The notes under the pieces were generated by a model. The model saw nothing but the letters and a program-made list of their open reading frames with translations, did no database searches and was not told where the DNA came from. The position numbers and the translations under genes are program-made. This document shows, one piece after another, positions 46,120 to 57,910 of a DNA stretch of 64,000 nt (position 1 is its first letter; every line of letters starts with the position of its first letter). The stretch is from Shinisaurus crocodilurus (Eukaryota > Chordata > Lepidosauria > Squamata > Shinisauridae). The DNA is taken from assembly GCA_021292165.1 (NCBI GenBank), contig CM037879.1, positions 113,886,359-113,950,358 on the forward strand. The letters run 5' to 3'.

Positions 46120-47105
46120 GAACTGTACACTGCTAACAAATTAATGGGTCCAGATGGTATCCATTCTATGGTTCTTAAAGAAGTCAAATGTGAAATTGCT
46201 GATCTTCTAACAAAAATATGTAATATGTCCTGAAGATCAGTCTCTGTACCAGAGGACTGGAGAGAGGCAAAGTGATACCAATTTTTAAAGCAGGGGGATC
46301 TGGGTAATTAGAGACTGGTTAGCTTAACATCAGTTCTGGATAAATTGGTGGAAAGCATTATTAAAGATGAAATTATCAAGCATATAAAGGACAAGTCCTG
46401 CTGGAAAAAAATCAGCCCAGCATGGATTCTGTAAAGGTATGTTTGGTCTCATTAGCCTTTTAGAGTTCTTTGAGAGTGTCAATAAACATTTGGACAGGGG
46501 TGATCCAGCAGACATTGTTTACTTGGACTTCAAAAAGGGCATTTGACAAAGTCTCTCACCAAAGACCCCTGAGCAAACTTAGCAATAATAGAATAAGAGG
46601 AAAGGTCCTCTTATAGATTGGTAACTGGTTAAAAAACAGAAAGCAGAGAGCAGGAATAAATGATCTAATCTCACAATGGAGGGATGTAAACAGTGGGGTC
46701 ATAGGAATATAGAAAGCTGCCTTATACTGAATCAGACCATTAGTCCATCTAGCCCAGTATTGTTGACACTGACTGGCAGCAGTTCTCCAGGGTTTCTAGC
46801 ATGATTCTTTCTTGTCCCTACCTGGAAAAGTCAGGGATTGAACCTGGGATCTTCTGCATGCAAAGCAGGTGCTCTACCACTGAGCTATGGCCTCTTCCTG
46901 AGGTTCCACAAGGATCTGCATTTGGACTGGTGCTTTTTAACTTGTTCATAAATGATCTGGAATTAGAAGTATGGCCAGATTTGCTTATGACACCAGATTA
47001 TTTAGGGTACTTAAAACAAAAAAAGAATTGTGAAGAGCTCCAAAAGCATCTCTCCAAACTGGGAGAATGGACATTAATTTGACAATGGACTTTCTTGTTA
47101 CTTGG
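46120..47105 (+). pseudogene. CR1-like LINE RT relic
   Basis: Translation in shifting frames shows RT landmarks: VIPIFKAGGSG-like lead-in near 46275, SLTSVLDKLVESIIKDEIIK (46321-46380), motif A VYLDFKK (about 46516), then, after an inserted SINE, VPQGSAFGLVLFNLFINDLE (46902-46961). The YADD region (near 46980) is damaged. Stops at several points make it inactive. The RT style resembles CR1/L3. The 3' end is not clear. Confidence 0.75.
46701..46897 (-). mobile_element. Second type of tRNA-derived SINE, antisense
   Basis: In reverse complement it has a tRNA-like start (GGCCATAGCTCAGTGGTAGA, box A), an anticodon-loop-like TTTGCATGCAGAAG and box B GGTTCAATCCC, followed by a body ending GACTAATGGTCTGATTCAGT and AAGGCAGC. 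It splits the CR1-like RT relic between the codons for V and PQGS. Confidence 0.85.
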
Positions 47106-48266
47106 AATTTACAGACTTCATGAAAGGATATTGTCAAGAAGGAAGGTCAGATTGGGTAAACCCATTTAAACAATTTGATGGAGTGGATTTCTCACCCATC
47201 CCTAGGCCCCTGGGCATGGAAATGGATGGGGGGGGGGGATCCTTATGTAACCACATTTCTATTTTACATTATCTTTGAAATGATCCATGATGGAGACAGA
47301 GCTGCAATGATTTACTGTGCAAATATGTAAGGGGAGTATCTATGTTATGGGACATCAAGATCTTCTGTTACATTGCCAAAGATCACATAGAGAGATTAAC
47401 TGCAGGTCTAATTCGTTTTACGTATTTCTCAATTTTCTCCAGTTAGATCCTTTTGAGGCCATCCTGTTTACCCATAACATGACTAATGAGAATGGGTAGC
47501 TGTTAATGCTTCATGCTGCCATGTTCCCATATATATTGTTTCCACTTGTATGGGCAGCTCTAGTGGCTACACTTTGATAAAGATTTTAAAAACATGCAAA
47601 TCTAATTTCTACATACCAGTCCTAGAGACTGGTGATATATCAGGATGAGCAAAATTACTCTTTGCCAGTACAGTGAACCAGTTTATTGTGTCAGACTACA
47701 TTTATTTAATGCCTGTCATGCAGTGCTCACACAAAGTGTAATGCATGCGCTACAAATAATTCTGGTCTGCTAAAAATAATATCATCCTTTATGTCTGGGG
47801 TTCCATGTCCATGTTCCATTGTTCCATGTCACAGACAAATCTAAAATGCCGTTTAAAATGCAGACATAGAGGACTTGTTTTCATAAGTTTCTACTTTGCA
47901 GCAGTAGTGATAGCAGCAAGAAGAAGAAGTCCACCCAGATAACATTAGTTATTGGGCAGATTAGAAACATAATAAATAAATAAATAAATAAATAACATCT
48001 GTGTTCTGGAGCTAGCTCAATTTGTAGCCACAATCCAGCAGCCAGGACTGCATGCACCAAAACGATATTGGAGGGGGGAAATGAATTCAGTTATCTCCAT
48101 TGTTCTGCTTTCCCACCAAACAGTTGCTTGATTGGATTTATCCATTCTGGAAGGGCAACATGCAGAGACGTGGGCACTCAGCACAAAGCTTGTTGAAATA
48201 GAACATCAAATTTTCTTAGGGTACAATTATCTATGTATGCAACTATCTTGGGGCTTAATCCTGGCT
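47106..48266. other. Mostly unassigned; L2 tail at 47928-47995
   Basis: The L2 tail reads CCACCCAGATAACATTAGTT then TTGGGCAGATTAGAA and an AAATA tract. The remainder has no recognisable feature. Confidence 0.5.
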
Positions 48267-48274
48267 CTTTAAGC

Positions 48275-48487
48275 CAGGGTGGGCAACCTGTAGCCCCTGC
48301 CAGGGGCAGGAAGAGAGAGAAAAGGTGGTGGTAGAAAGAGAAAAAGGATGACCTACCTACTTTTGGCTCTAGTTCTGCCCATTGCTGGCTTCGGTCCCAC
48401 CCACTGCCAATGTGTGGCCCCCAACAGAATATCCATAGGGGAATATAGCCTTCAACAGAAAAAAACAAAAACCGTTGCCCACCCCTG
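48275..48487. mobile_element. hAT MITE
   Basis: Ends are CAGGGTGGGCAACCTG and, in reverse complement, CAGGGGTGGGCAACGG. Flanking 8-mers CTTTAAGC and TTTTAAAC match at 6 of 8 positions, as for an aged duplication. It is non-coding. Confidence 0.7.
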
Positions 48488-48499
48488 TTTTAAACCAAT

Positions 48500-49300
48500 G
48501 GCAGAACTCTTGTTGATTTCAATAGGATTGTATTATATTCTGAATATTGATATGTTGTCATAGGGCTGGTTCACACATACTTGTACGCCACTTGGATTGT
48601 GGGTGCATGATGGCTCATCCTTAATCAGCTGGGTCCAATGAAATGCATTGTGTTTGAAAAACTGATTTGTGGTTTTGGCTCTTCCCTCCAGTGTTATCAG
48701 CTTCTATGTTCTTCTACACCCACAGGTGTTTAATTACTAGGGACATTGGAGAAATCTGCAATGGACTCATATGAGCTCAGATTTCTATGAATCTGATCCA
48801 TGGATTCCGTAGACTTGTGGACCTTTTTTTTACTTTCTGTAATTTTACACAAATTTAGTTTAGAAAAATACAAAGATTTTTTTAAAAAAAACACACCACT
48901 GACTGAAAATACACATTTCCCTCCATAGACTAAAGTGTGAAAAAAAGCATTTTGGGGGGATTTGCGTATTTTTAAGGGAAGTGCAAATTTGCGCAAATGT
49001 GATGAACAACACATTTGTGCAAGAAACCGATTTGGTCAATGAGCGGACGACGGAACGAAAGGCGCCTGAAAATCCTCAAAACGCAGACGGAACAGATTTT
49101 ACAAAGTCTGTACATACCTACTAACCACAACATGGATTTCACCACACCATCGCAAGGTACACAAGCATTTCAAAGGGTATAGGTTCAAGGATGTGCACAC
49201 CTGCTGTATAAGTATCTACTGTGCCTACCTTATAAATGGTAAAATGTCGTAGAGCTGATCCTGGAAAAAATCTGAGCAATATGTGTCAGCTAAATGTAAT
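48500..49300. other. No recognisable gene or repeat
   Basis: AT-rich unique sequence. Confidence 0.45.
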
Positions 49301-49314
49301 GGTAGTGTCACGTG

Positions 49315-49753
49315 CAGAGCCGGATTAAGGCCAGCCGATGCCCTAAGCACAGCCCAATAATGGTGCCCCCTCGGCCCTTCCATTGCTTAGCTGGCAAGAC
49401 ATTAAGACTCAATCAGTGCTGAAGGTGAAATGAGACATTAGAAACTCAGTTTTCTTCAAGGCCATCCCCCATGCCAGAACACAGAACTATATTAAATATA
49501 ATCTGTTTTTTAAAAAATTATACTTATTTAACACTAAATAACAGCAAGCAATATAAGCCACTTACTTATAACTAGGGCAACAAAAAGAAATACAATTTTT
49601 CATCATTGTTTTATGCATTTTTAAAAATAAAACTGTTATAAGGGGGGAAAATGCTAATACAAAAATTTGTGGTACTCCGATATTCTGTGGTGCCCCCTTT
49701 CCATTGGTGCCCTAAGCATGTGCTTATATTGCTTAATGGTTAATCCAGGGCTG
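49315..49753. mobile_element. hAT MITE of the CAGRGCYGGATTAA family
   Basis: Ends are CAGAGCCGGATTAAGG and, in reverse complement, CAGCCCTGGATTAA. The perfect 8-bp duplication GTCACGTG lies at 49307-49314 and 49754-49761. Subterminal CCTAAGCA blocks are repeated near both ends. It shares its termini with the CpG-carrying element at 43318-44505, but the interior is AT-rich and has no CpG island. Confidence 0.88.
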
Positions 49754-50284
49754 GTCACGTGCCACTCTTTGTGGCACTCTTTGTAGTCTCACATGCCCTT
49801 CACAAGCGGTCCCACAGCAGTAGGAAAGGCAGCCTCCCTGGCTGTAATGTCTGAATTAGGTTTGGGATGCACTGTGATGACCTTCAGATGCAATTCAACT
49901 TTTTAAGAGGTCCTGTGGAAAATGTGAAGCTCTTCGTCAGGCAAGCTGCAAGCAGCACAGGTGCTGTTTGGATGACTGAACTTTCAATATGAGTGTTTAG
50001 TCTGCAATGTCAGGGGTCAGAAATAGAAGCTGCATGGACGATGCAATGAATGAAACAGCAGCACCTTTACCCTGCCTGTAGAAGAAAGGAACAAATTTCT
50101 TGGCACAAGCTGCTTCATAGAGATCTGGGAGCAGCAGCATGGAAGAGCAGCCGCATTATTATGGGCAGGAGGGAAAGTGGACTCTTCTTTAGCTGCCTTG
50201 CTTGTGTAAGGCAGATTTTTTAAAAATATATATATATCTGAAATGTTAAGGAAAACTTAATTCTGACTTCATATCAGTTAGATT

Positions 50285-50625
50285 GGTGGCACTGTAGATA
50301 GGGACTTATCAGTAGTAGCCCCTACCTTATGGAACTCCCTCCCAAGATATGTGTGGTTCACCCCCCTCAGTTGAGATATTTAAAAAAGCTTTGAAAAGCC
50401 ACCTGTTTTGAATGGATTTTGATTGATATGTTTTATTGGGCATGTTTTATCACTTTTGTGGCTCTGAAAATGTTTTGCATTATGTTTTTAATGTACTAAT
50501 GGTGTTTTGTATTTTTCATTTTTTAAGCTTTATTATTACATTATTATATATTTATTTTTATACGTTTATTTGGTTTGGTGCCTTAGGTGCACTTGGTCCA
50601 AAAAGGCAGCTTATAAATATTTAAA
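50285..50625 (+). mobile_element. L2-like LINE 3' end
   Basis: The end of the coding region (CCTTATGGAACTCCCTCCCA, LWNSLP) is followed by a T-rich 3' UTR and a AAAAGGCAGCTTATAAATAT end. 5'-truncated and diverged. Confidence 0.6.
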
Positions 50626-50966
50626 TCAGGGGTGGGGAATGGTTCTATTACATCAATTAATTAATTAAGTAATTAATTTCCTGTTACTTAGCTCATCAGC
50701 TCTCTCTACATACTGCCCTCAATAATCCGGAACTTGATGTGTGCTATAAGTACAGAGCAGGAGAGAAGAAGCTACATGGTAGTGCATTGCATCATGTCTC
50801 CAGTTAGAGATGTACACCCACTCCCATTTTTTTCTGTTTCCCCCCCCAGGCCTTCATATTTCTACTCCAGATGACTCAAATAAGTGAGCCAAGTTACCTG
50901 CCACAGGTGAAGGAAGGAAGAAAGACAGGAAAGGAAAGGGAAAGGGAAAAAGTAAATGGCTAGTTA

Positions 50967-51015
<49 letters not shown>

Positions 51016-51018
51016 CTA
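50967..51018. repeat. (ATCT)n microsatellite
   Basis: About twelve ATCT units. Confidence 0.95.
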
Positions 51019-51289
51019 TATCTGATTAATTAAAATATTAATTAACAGATTAATTAAAATGTTGCATCATCTGATTAATCAACTGCAATTTCTTAATCAC
51101 ATGACAATTGCAGGATGGTCAGGTGATGGAACCGCAACAGGTCTGTGAGCAGTTACCTCACCTGGGACGTATTTTTGTTTAAATCCTTCCTCTTTGTCTC
51201 TGCAGAGTACGGTATACCTAATATTTTCTCAGTTTTGGACATATAGGACCCAATTTAAAGGTGATGCTTGGCAGGCAGGCAAGAAGAAC

Positions 51290-51640
51290 TTAATTACATT
51301 ACATTACATTTTGATACCCCCAATAGCTGAAGCTCTCTGGGCAGTTTGCAACAATTAAAACCATAAATTACAGCATGAGGAAACAAAATATAAAGCTTTT
51401 AAAACTATGGTATAAGACCCGGTAAAAACCACCAGCAGGGTAAAAAATACAATAACAGATTTAAAAACAACAAAAATGTGCCCGTGTGAAGTTGTGCGTC
51501 CCTGGCATCTTGCTGAAATTAGGCTGTCAGCTAATAGGAATACAATATTAACACACAAAGAAAGTAAAAGAGGGTCCAAAACAGCTGTAAAAAGATGCAG
51601 AAGCACACATTAAAAGGACAGGTGCTCATATTGGTGTCCC
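51290..51640 (-). mobile_element. L2-like LINE 3' end, antisense
   Basis: TACATTTTGATACCCCCAAT then AGCTGAAGCTCTCTGGGCAG is the reverse of the L2 terminus. The antisense 3' UTR follows. No RT motif remains. Confidence 0.6.
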
Positions 51641-51644
51641 CAGT

Positions 51645-53180
51645 GCATTTCAAAAGTTTTTATCAAAGAAAGCTATACATAGAAGTCCTTCATAAAGCTG
51701 CTCAACAAAGCTGCATGCTCCAGTAACCCCAAGCCGACTTAAAGTGTATGTGTATAATCTTAGCAGCTATCCTTTTTCTGTGTACTTATGCAATGTTAGC
51801 AACCTAGCACAGCACCCACTTGTGCTAGGTATCTCTGGTATGCTAACAGTGCATACCCAGCAAAGCAATCTGGTTTATATGAGTGATGGGGGAATTCAGA
51901 TTCCAAGATATGGTCCGAAGGCATGAAACAACTGCTTTGCTAAAGCAAAGCCAGTTTCGGCCTGGTGAGTGCCTGGATGGAGAATCAGCTAGGAATCCCA
52001 TGTATGCTGCCTTGAGTTCCATAATAGAAGGAAGGATATAAGTACAATAAATAAAATAATGGCAATCTTGCACCACATGGGTAAGTTCTTGCTCACCCAG
52101 TATCACATTTCAATCAATCCGAGTAACTCACATTCAAAGTCACAAACTGCCATACATCTGTGGTTATGAAAACTGCAGCGCTCATGCTCAAACATAAGGA
52201 AATAGCAAATCTCAAAGGAGGAGGAGGAGGAGAAGGAACGAAGGAGAAGTGGTGCCATTGCTTCTTGGAAGAGACCAATGACTTTTGTCTTCACCTTTTC
52301 TCCTAATGCTCCATAACCATAAGCATTATTAAAGTGCATTACTGTGAAAATAAAGCCAGTAGAAGACTGGCTCACTTGGTAAGCCTTCAAAATCATATAT
52401 CTTACCCATAGTCAGTAATTTATTCTTTGAACTTTACAAACCTGTCTTGACCTCCCTCATCATTTCAATTGAAAATACTGCTGCAATCATAATTTTGAAT
52501 CAATCTCCATAGATGTGCCAAGATAAGTGGACAGTATTTTATGTAACTAAAAATGAGTTCACATCAAATAAGATTGAAAATTGAATTAACAGAACCAATG
52601 TACTTTTACATGACTAACAAAATAATAAATTGGCATAGAAAGAAGAAATAAGAGGAATTCCAAAGAAATAAATTGGCTTCTCAACTGAAAATACTGGCAT
52701 ATTTTACTAAACTAAAATGGCAGTTCTACATGTATCTCATCTTGCTTAAATTATATGCTGCTAAAGGGATTAACATGTTACCAAACATTTCATATTTTTA
52801 AAAATTAATATACGGTTTAATTTCTCCTTAAGGCTAAAGGAAGGTACACAGACAGGCATAAGGTCAAAAGGAGCTACACCTTTATCAGCTTGGAATCAGA
52901 ATTTTAGAGGTGAATGTGGCCAAAATCCTTACCTAACAATTCTTTCAGTATGCAACCCAGATCAGGAGTTATGTTGGCTACATTCCAACTTTCATGAACT
53001 ATATTGGACTTTACATCAAATCAGATAGACAAAGGGTCAAGAATACTGACTGGAATAATTTATGCAAAATAGAACATCCTAATGGTTCAGTTAATTAGCA
53101 TACTTTGTTATGTTGCATTATGACAATTTTGCTTTTGCTTTTCTTTCATTTATTAAAGATTATATAAACAGTGAGTTTAT
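51645..53180. other. No recognisable gene or repeat
   Basis: AT-rich unique sequence with a short (GGA)n block near 52218-52235. No exon-like frame was seen. Confidence 0.45.
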
Positions 53181-53182
53181 AT

Positions 53183-55215
53183 ACCCGAAGACGATCGAAC
53201 ACGGGTTAGAGCTGCATCTTCAGCCTACCGGGTGGCGGTGAAGGCAGCAAAAAAGAATTTCTATGCTGCCTCCATTGCGTCTGCAGAGTGCTGCCCCAGG
53301 AGGCTGTTCCAAGTGGTCCGGAGTCTGGTCGGTCCAGTTGCTCCGGACCCACTGGAACAGTCAAAAGCCTCCTGTGAGGCTTTAGCGAAGCACTTCGCAG
53401 ATAAAATCGATCGGATTAGGAGTGGGATATCGTACGTCGTGGACACAGGGAGTGAGCGGGAGGAGGCCAATGGCAGACCGGTTTTGTGGGATCGGTTTCG
53501 GCTTCTTCCTTCTGATGAAGTGGACAAGGTGCTTTCATCTGTGAGGCCGACCACCTGCTTGCTTGACCCTTGCCCGTCCTGGCTCATCATGAGCTGTAGG
53601 GAGAGACTGGGTGAGGGGATCAAGGCGGTGGTGAATGCCTCCCTCGAGGAGGGAGTGCTGCCATCAGCCCTCAAGGAGGCAGTAATAAGACCACTTCTAA
53701 AGAAGCCCTCCTTGGATCCCCAGGATTTAAACAACTTTCGCCCAGTCTCCAATTTACCATTTCTGGGCAAGGTGATCGAGCGGGTGGTGGGTGCTCAGTT
53801 GAAGGCACACTTGGATGAAGCCGATTATTTAGATCCGTGCCAGTCGGGCTTCAGGTCTGGACATGGGACGGAGACGGCCTTGGTCGCCTTGGTGGATGAT
53901 ATGAGGAGGGCTTTGGATAGGGGCGAATGCTCCTTTCTAGTCCTCCTCGATCTCTCGGCGGCTTTTGATACCGTTGACCACGGTATCCTCCTGGACTGTC
54001 TGGAGGGCTTGGGCTTGGGAGGCACTGTATTGCAGTGGTTCCGGTCCTTCCTCTCTGGAAGGTATCAGAGGGTAGTTCTCGGGGAAGAGGCTTCGGACCC
54101 TTGGCTGCTCACTTGTGGAGTGCCGCAGGGTTCCATCCTCTCCCCGATGTTATTCAACATCTACCTCAAGCCGCTGGGAGCTATCATCAGGAGGTTTGGG
54201 GTGCAGTGTCATCAGTATGCGGATGACACGCAGCTCTACCTCTGTTTTAAGTCCTCACCAAGGTTGGCCGTTGAGACCCTGTCCAAGTGCCTGGAGTCAG
54301 TGGCTGGCTGGATGGGAAGGAATATGCTGAAACTGAACCCCGACAAGACCGAGGTACTTCTGGTGGGGGACAAGGGAAGGTTAGGGGATGTTGACCTGGT
54401 GCTGAATGGGGTACATCTACCCCTGAAGGACCAGGTCCGCAGCTTGGGGGTCATTCTAGACTCCCAGCTGTCCATGGAGGCTCAGGTGGCAGCTGTGAGC
54501 CGGGCAGCGCTGTATCAACTCCATCTGATACGGCAGCTGCGCCCCTACCTTCCTAATCACCTGCTCCCATCAGTGGTTCATGCCTTGGTCTCCTCTCGCC
54601 TAGACTACTGTAATGCGCTCTACGTGGGGTTACCCTTGAAGACGGTCCGGAAGCTTCAGCTGGTACAGAACGCGGCGGCTCGCCTGATTAAGGGCAGCCG
54701 CCGGCGTGATCACATCACGCCAGTGCTTAATGAGTTGCACTGGCTACCAGTTGCTTGCCGAGCCGAATTCAAGGTGTTGGTTTTGACCTTTAAAACCCTA
54801 CACGGCTCCGGCCCAGCTTATCTCAAGGAGCGCCTCCAGCAACATCAAGTAGGCCGCTCAACAAGGTCTGCCACGGACGGCCGTCTTCTTATCCCATCAG
54901 CCAGAGCAGCCAGGCTGGTGGGGACTAGGAAGAGGGCCTTCTCTGTGGCGGCCCCCACATTATGGAACTCCCTCCCTAGTGACCTTCGCCATGCCCCCTC
55001 CGTGATGAGCTTCCGCCATGCATTAAAAACATGGCTGTTCAGGCGGGAATATGGGGTGGGTTAGGTTTTTAATAAGAATTTTTTATTTTGTTTTAATCCT
55101 AATATTTTATTGTGTTTTACTGTATTTTAATTGTACATCGCCCAGGGTGGCCGGGTGACCGGCCAGATGGGCGATTAAAAAATATAATAAATAAATAAAT
55201 AAATAAATAAATAAA
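53183..55215 (+). mobile_element. 5'-truncated L2 LINE with open frame
   Basis: Coding similarity starts abruptly at about 53184 (PEDDRTRVRAASSAYR) with no upstream element sequence. The 3' UTR after 55064 ends in a distinct terminus, CAGGGTGGCCGGGTGACCGG followed by GATGGGCGATTAAAAAATAT and an AAATA tail to 55215. This terminus differs from the TATTGGGCGG type at 24950 and 56745, so it is a second L2 lineage. Confidence 0.9.
53184..55064 (+). CDS. L2 ORF2, RT and C-terminal domains, open but 5'-truncated
   Basis: The frame is uninterrupted for about 627 codons. Numbering from the GTG at 53232 (610 codons): residues about 1-110 are the linker behind the missing endonuclease. The RT covers about 125-345, with LNNFRPVSNLPFLGKVIERV, motif A LLDLSAAFDTVDH (D240), CGVPQGSILSPMLFNIYLKP and motif C YADD (Y329-D332). 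After it come the L2 C-terminal landmarks ALVSSRLDYCNALYVGLPLK and LHWLPVACRAEFKVLVLTFK, and an ending like that of other L2 proteins. No natural start codon or endonuclease is present, so the product could not support insertion alone. The lack of any stop implies a young insertion. Confidence 0.93.
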   Translation, partial: PEDDRTRVRAASSAYRVAVKAAKKNFYAASIASAECCPRRLFQVVRSLVGPVAPDPLEQSKASCEALAKHFADKIDRIRSGISYVVDTGSEREEANGRPVLWDRFRLLPSDEVDKVLSSVRPTTCLLDPCPSWLIMSCRERLGEGIKAVVNASLEEGVLPSALKEAVIRPLLKKPSLDPQDLNNFRPVSNLPFLGKVIERVVGAQLKAHLDEADYLDPCQSGFRSGHGTETALVALVDDMRRALDRGECSFLVLLDLSAAFDTVDHGILLDCLEGLGLGGTVLQWFRSFLSGRYQRVVLGEEASDPWLLTCGVPQGSILSPMLFNIYLKPLGAIIRRFGVQCHQYADDTQLYLCFKSSPRLAVETLSKCLESVAGWMGRNMLKLNPDKTEVLLVGDKGRLGDVDLVLNGVHLPLKDQVRSLGVILDSQLSMEAQVAAVSRAALYQLHLIRQLRPYLPNHLLPSVVHALVSSRLDYCNALYVGLPLKTVRKLQLVQNAAARLIKGSRRRDHITPVLNELHWLPVACRAEFKVLVLTFKTLHGSGPAYLKERLQQHQVGRSTRSATDGRLLIPSARAARLVGTRKRAFSVAAPTLWNSLPSDLRHAPSVMSFRHALKTWLFRREYGVG

Positions 55216-55684
55216 TATAAGCCCCAACTCAGAGTAGGGTTTACAGAAACCGTCATTTATGATGGGCAAAAGTCACCATGTGGTGGCTTTTACCTGGCAT
55301 TCTCCTGTGGTGATGCATTTAATATAAAGGTGCCCCCATTGGATCATTTTTTATCTAAAATATTGTGAAGAGTTGATTTTTTAAAACTCATTTTAAAACT
55401 GAAGGGGAAAATTTTGTAACCAGTGATGTTTCCCAATGATAGATAATTGTCTAAACTCATTCTCAGACATTATTTTGAATTTTAACCTTCTAGCAATCTC
55501 AAAGCGTTTTTGTAATTGGTGGAAAGAGTCTTATATTTAATGGGGCAGAAGTGAACTAGATTTATGAGATGTTGGTTAGGTCTGGACTGTTCAGGATACT
55601 ATGATGGCCTTCACAGAAGCCATACTTGAATGACTGGGTTCAGGCAACACAATAACAGGAGTACAGCTTGAGTGCAGATGGAGA

Positions 55685-56772
55685 AAAACTCCTAGTGGAT
55701 GCAATCGATGCCCTGGTATGTGCCTACAATCAGGTATATTTAAAGGCAGTGAGGGCAGCAAAGAAACATCTCACTGTCTCTTTTTAATCTTCTATCTGCC
55801 GCCTGGTGGAGCTTTTCAGGGTTGTCCAGGGCCTATTATATGCTGGCCCCAAGGACATTCTGGTCCCCTCTGAGGCCCACTGCAATATATCTGCTAAGCA
55901 CTTCCAGGAAAAAAAATCTCTTGTATCTTCCAGGACTTGCACTCCTCTTGAAGGAACAGATTCATAGCTCCTCCTTGAGCCATCTTTGTCACTTGAGGCT
56001 CAAGTGGACTCAGTGGCATGGAGTGCTTTCTACCAGCTCCGGCTGGTGACCCAGCTATGCCCCTATCTGGACAGGGATAGCTTGGTTTCAGTAATCTATG
56101 TTCTGGTAATCTCTAAACTAGACTACTGCAATGCACTCTACGTGGAGCTACCCTTGAAGCTTGTTCATAAGCTGCAGCTTGTACAAAATGCAGCAGCCAG
56201 ATTAATCACTGGGACCAGATTAATCTTGCACTGGCTGTCTGTATGCTTCTGAGCCTGATTCAAGGTGCTGATCTTAAGCTATAAAGCCCTACACAGCTTG
56301 GGACCACAGTACTTGACGGAATGCCTCTCCCAACCACAATCAACCCAGACACTACGCTCAACATCTGGGGCCTTCTTCTGGCTGCCACCTCTGAGGCAGG
56401 CTCAGAGGGTGGCAACAAGGGGGAGGGCCTTTTCTGTGGTAACCCCCCAACTGTGGAACAAGCTCCCCACTGAGGCCTGCCTGGCACCAACTATACTATC
56501 TTTTCAGTGCCAGGTTAAGACTGCCTTCTAAGTTGAAGCATTTAACAACTCTAAATAGTACATTGTGGGGTGGTTATGTCAACTTTTTTACAGGTTAGGC
56601 TGTATTAACTTGTTTTAGTTATTTGAGTCATTTTTAAATTTGGTTTTTAATTTTTAAATGTTTTATTGTGTGTATTTATATTGTATTTTATTGTATTTTT
56701 ATTTATTGTTGTAAACCACCCATAGAGCTTCAGCTATTGGGCAGTATAGAAATAAAATTAATAATAATAATA
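55685..56772 (+). pseudogene. L2 LINE ORF2 remnant with internal deletion
   Basis: 55685-55915 matches the linker region (LKAVRAAKKH, then RVVQG). The RT palm is deleted and similarity resumes at about 55980 in the C-terminal domain (SLEAQVDSVAWSAFYQLRLV, LDYCNALYVELPLK), with further stops near 56250. The coding part ends near 56530. The 3' UTR ends in the TATTGGGCAG terminus and an ATA-rich tail near 56772. Confidence 0.85.
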
Positions 56773-57083
56773 ACCCACAAGCATTGAGTATGGGTTGAGC
56801 ATAGGGTTGAACCATAAGTTATTGTGTTGTCTGAACCCAGCTATGCTAACAAACCATGGTTTGTTAATCACAAACAATCCATGAAGAGAACCCATGATTT
56901 GTTGTTGGGTTGTGAACTGTGGGTTGTTCATGGTTAACAAACCATGGTTTGTTAGCATGACTGGGCAGACAGCGTGATTCCCCACGCTGAAATGTGAACC
57001 CACATTTCAACAACAACCCATGGTTCAACGACAACCCCATAATGAACCTTTGAGTTTGGGTTAACCTGTTGTCTGAACCAAGC
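56773..57083. mobile_element. Foldback element, AACCATGG family
   Basis: Inverted blocks include AACAAACCATGGTTTGTTAA (56848-56867), its partner at 56937-56956, and outer GTTGTCTGAACC/CAGAC pieces. It begins directly after the L2 tail and its left end looks truncated. Confidence 0.6.
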
Positions 57084-57189
57084 CAAACTGTGTAGACAGT
57101 AGACATTTGTTCCTTTAAACAAATTCATCCCTTCATATAATGCCACTTCCCAATATCTAGGACATACCTATATTACAGACTTAGGATAA

Positions 57190-57583
57190 AGAACTGGGCA
57201 TGTTTAGCCTTCAGAAGAGGAGACTGAGGGGAGATATGATAGCACTGTTCCAGTACTTGAAGGGTTGTCACACAGAGGAGGGCCAGGATCTCTTCTCGAT
57301 CATCCCAGTTTGCAGGACACGGAATAATGGGTTCAAGTTACAGGAACCCAGATTCCACCTAAACATCAGGAAAAATTTCTTGACTGTTAGAGCAATAAGA
57401 CAATGGAACCAACAACCTAGGGAGGTGGTGAGCTCTCCCATTCTGGAGGCATTCAAGGTGCAGCTGGACAGCCATCTGTCAGGGATGCTTTGACTTGGAT
57501 TCCTGCATTGAGCAGGGGGTTGGACTTGATGGCCTTATAGGCCCCTTCCAACTCTACTTTTCTACGATTCTATGATTCTATGA
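57190..57583 (+). pseudogene. CR1 LINE 3' end with octamer-type tail
   Basis: The end of CR1 ORF2 is in frame: FSLQKRRLRGDMIALFQYLK, RNNGFKLQEPRF, NIRKNFLTVRAIRQWNQQPR and a stop at 57491. The CR1 3' UTR (GGGGGTTGGACTTGATGGCC) ends in TCTACGATTCTATGATTCTA, the CR1 short-repeat tail (ATTCTATG). It is a typical 5'-truncated CR1 of the chicken type, distinct from the INGY-ending CR1 copies at 7, 10 and 16 kb. Confidence 0.92.
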
Positions 57584-57584
57584 T

Positions 57585-57812
57585 ACATCCAGCCAGAGGG
57601 CTCCTAGCATTACCAGTGAGAAGGCATTGTGCAACGATTCCATATTTTCATTCCTAACAGATTATCTGTGATAAGAGATAAGATAAAAGAAGTGATGGGG
57701 AGAATGGGAGAGTTACACGTTGTAGACAATGACATCTGGACCCCCTGTAAAATGCCATGAATGAGGCAGGGTGATGGTGTCCTAAAAGCCTCATCTGGAA
57801 TCACCTTTAAAC
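57585..57812. mobile_element. MITE family Y, uninterrupted copy
   Basis: Aligns with both halves of 26530-27597 across the LTR insertion point (GACATCTGGACCCCC at 57730). The right end TAAAAGCCTCATCTGGAATC is the family terminus. Confidence 0.65.
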
Positions 57813-57910
57813 TAGTTTAATAGTCATTCACTCTCTCCAGAGAATCCTGGCAACTGTCATAAAGTAATTAATTAATAATTAATAATTTCAGCACCATTCA
57901 CCAAACTCGA

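Noticed and set aside
46701..46897. A functional tRNA gene
   Set aside because: Box A and box B are present, but the tRNA-like part is followed by a long SINE body, and the arms do not all pair.
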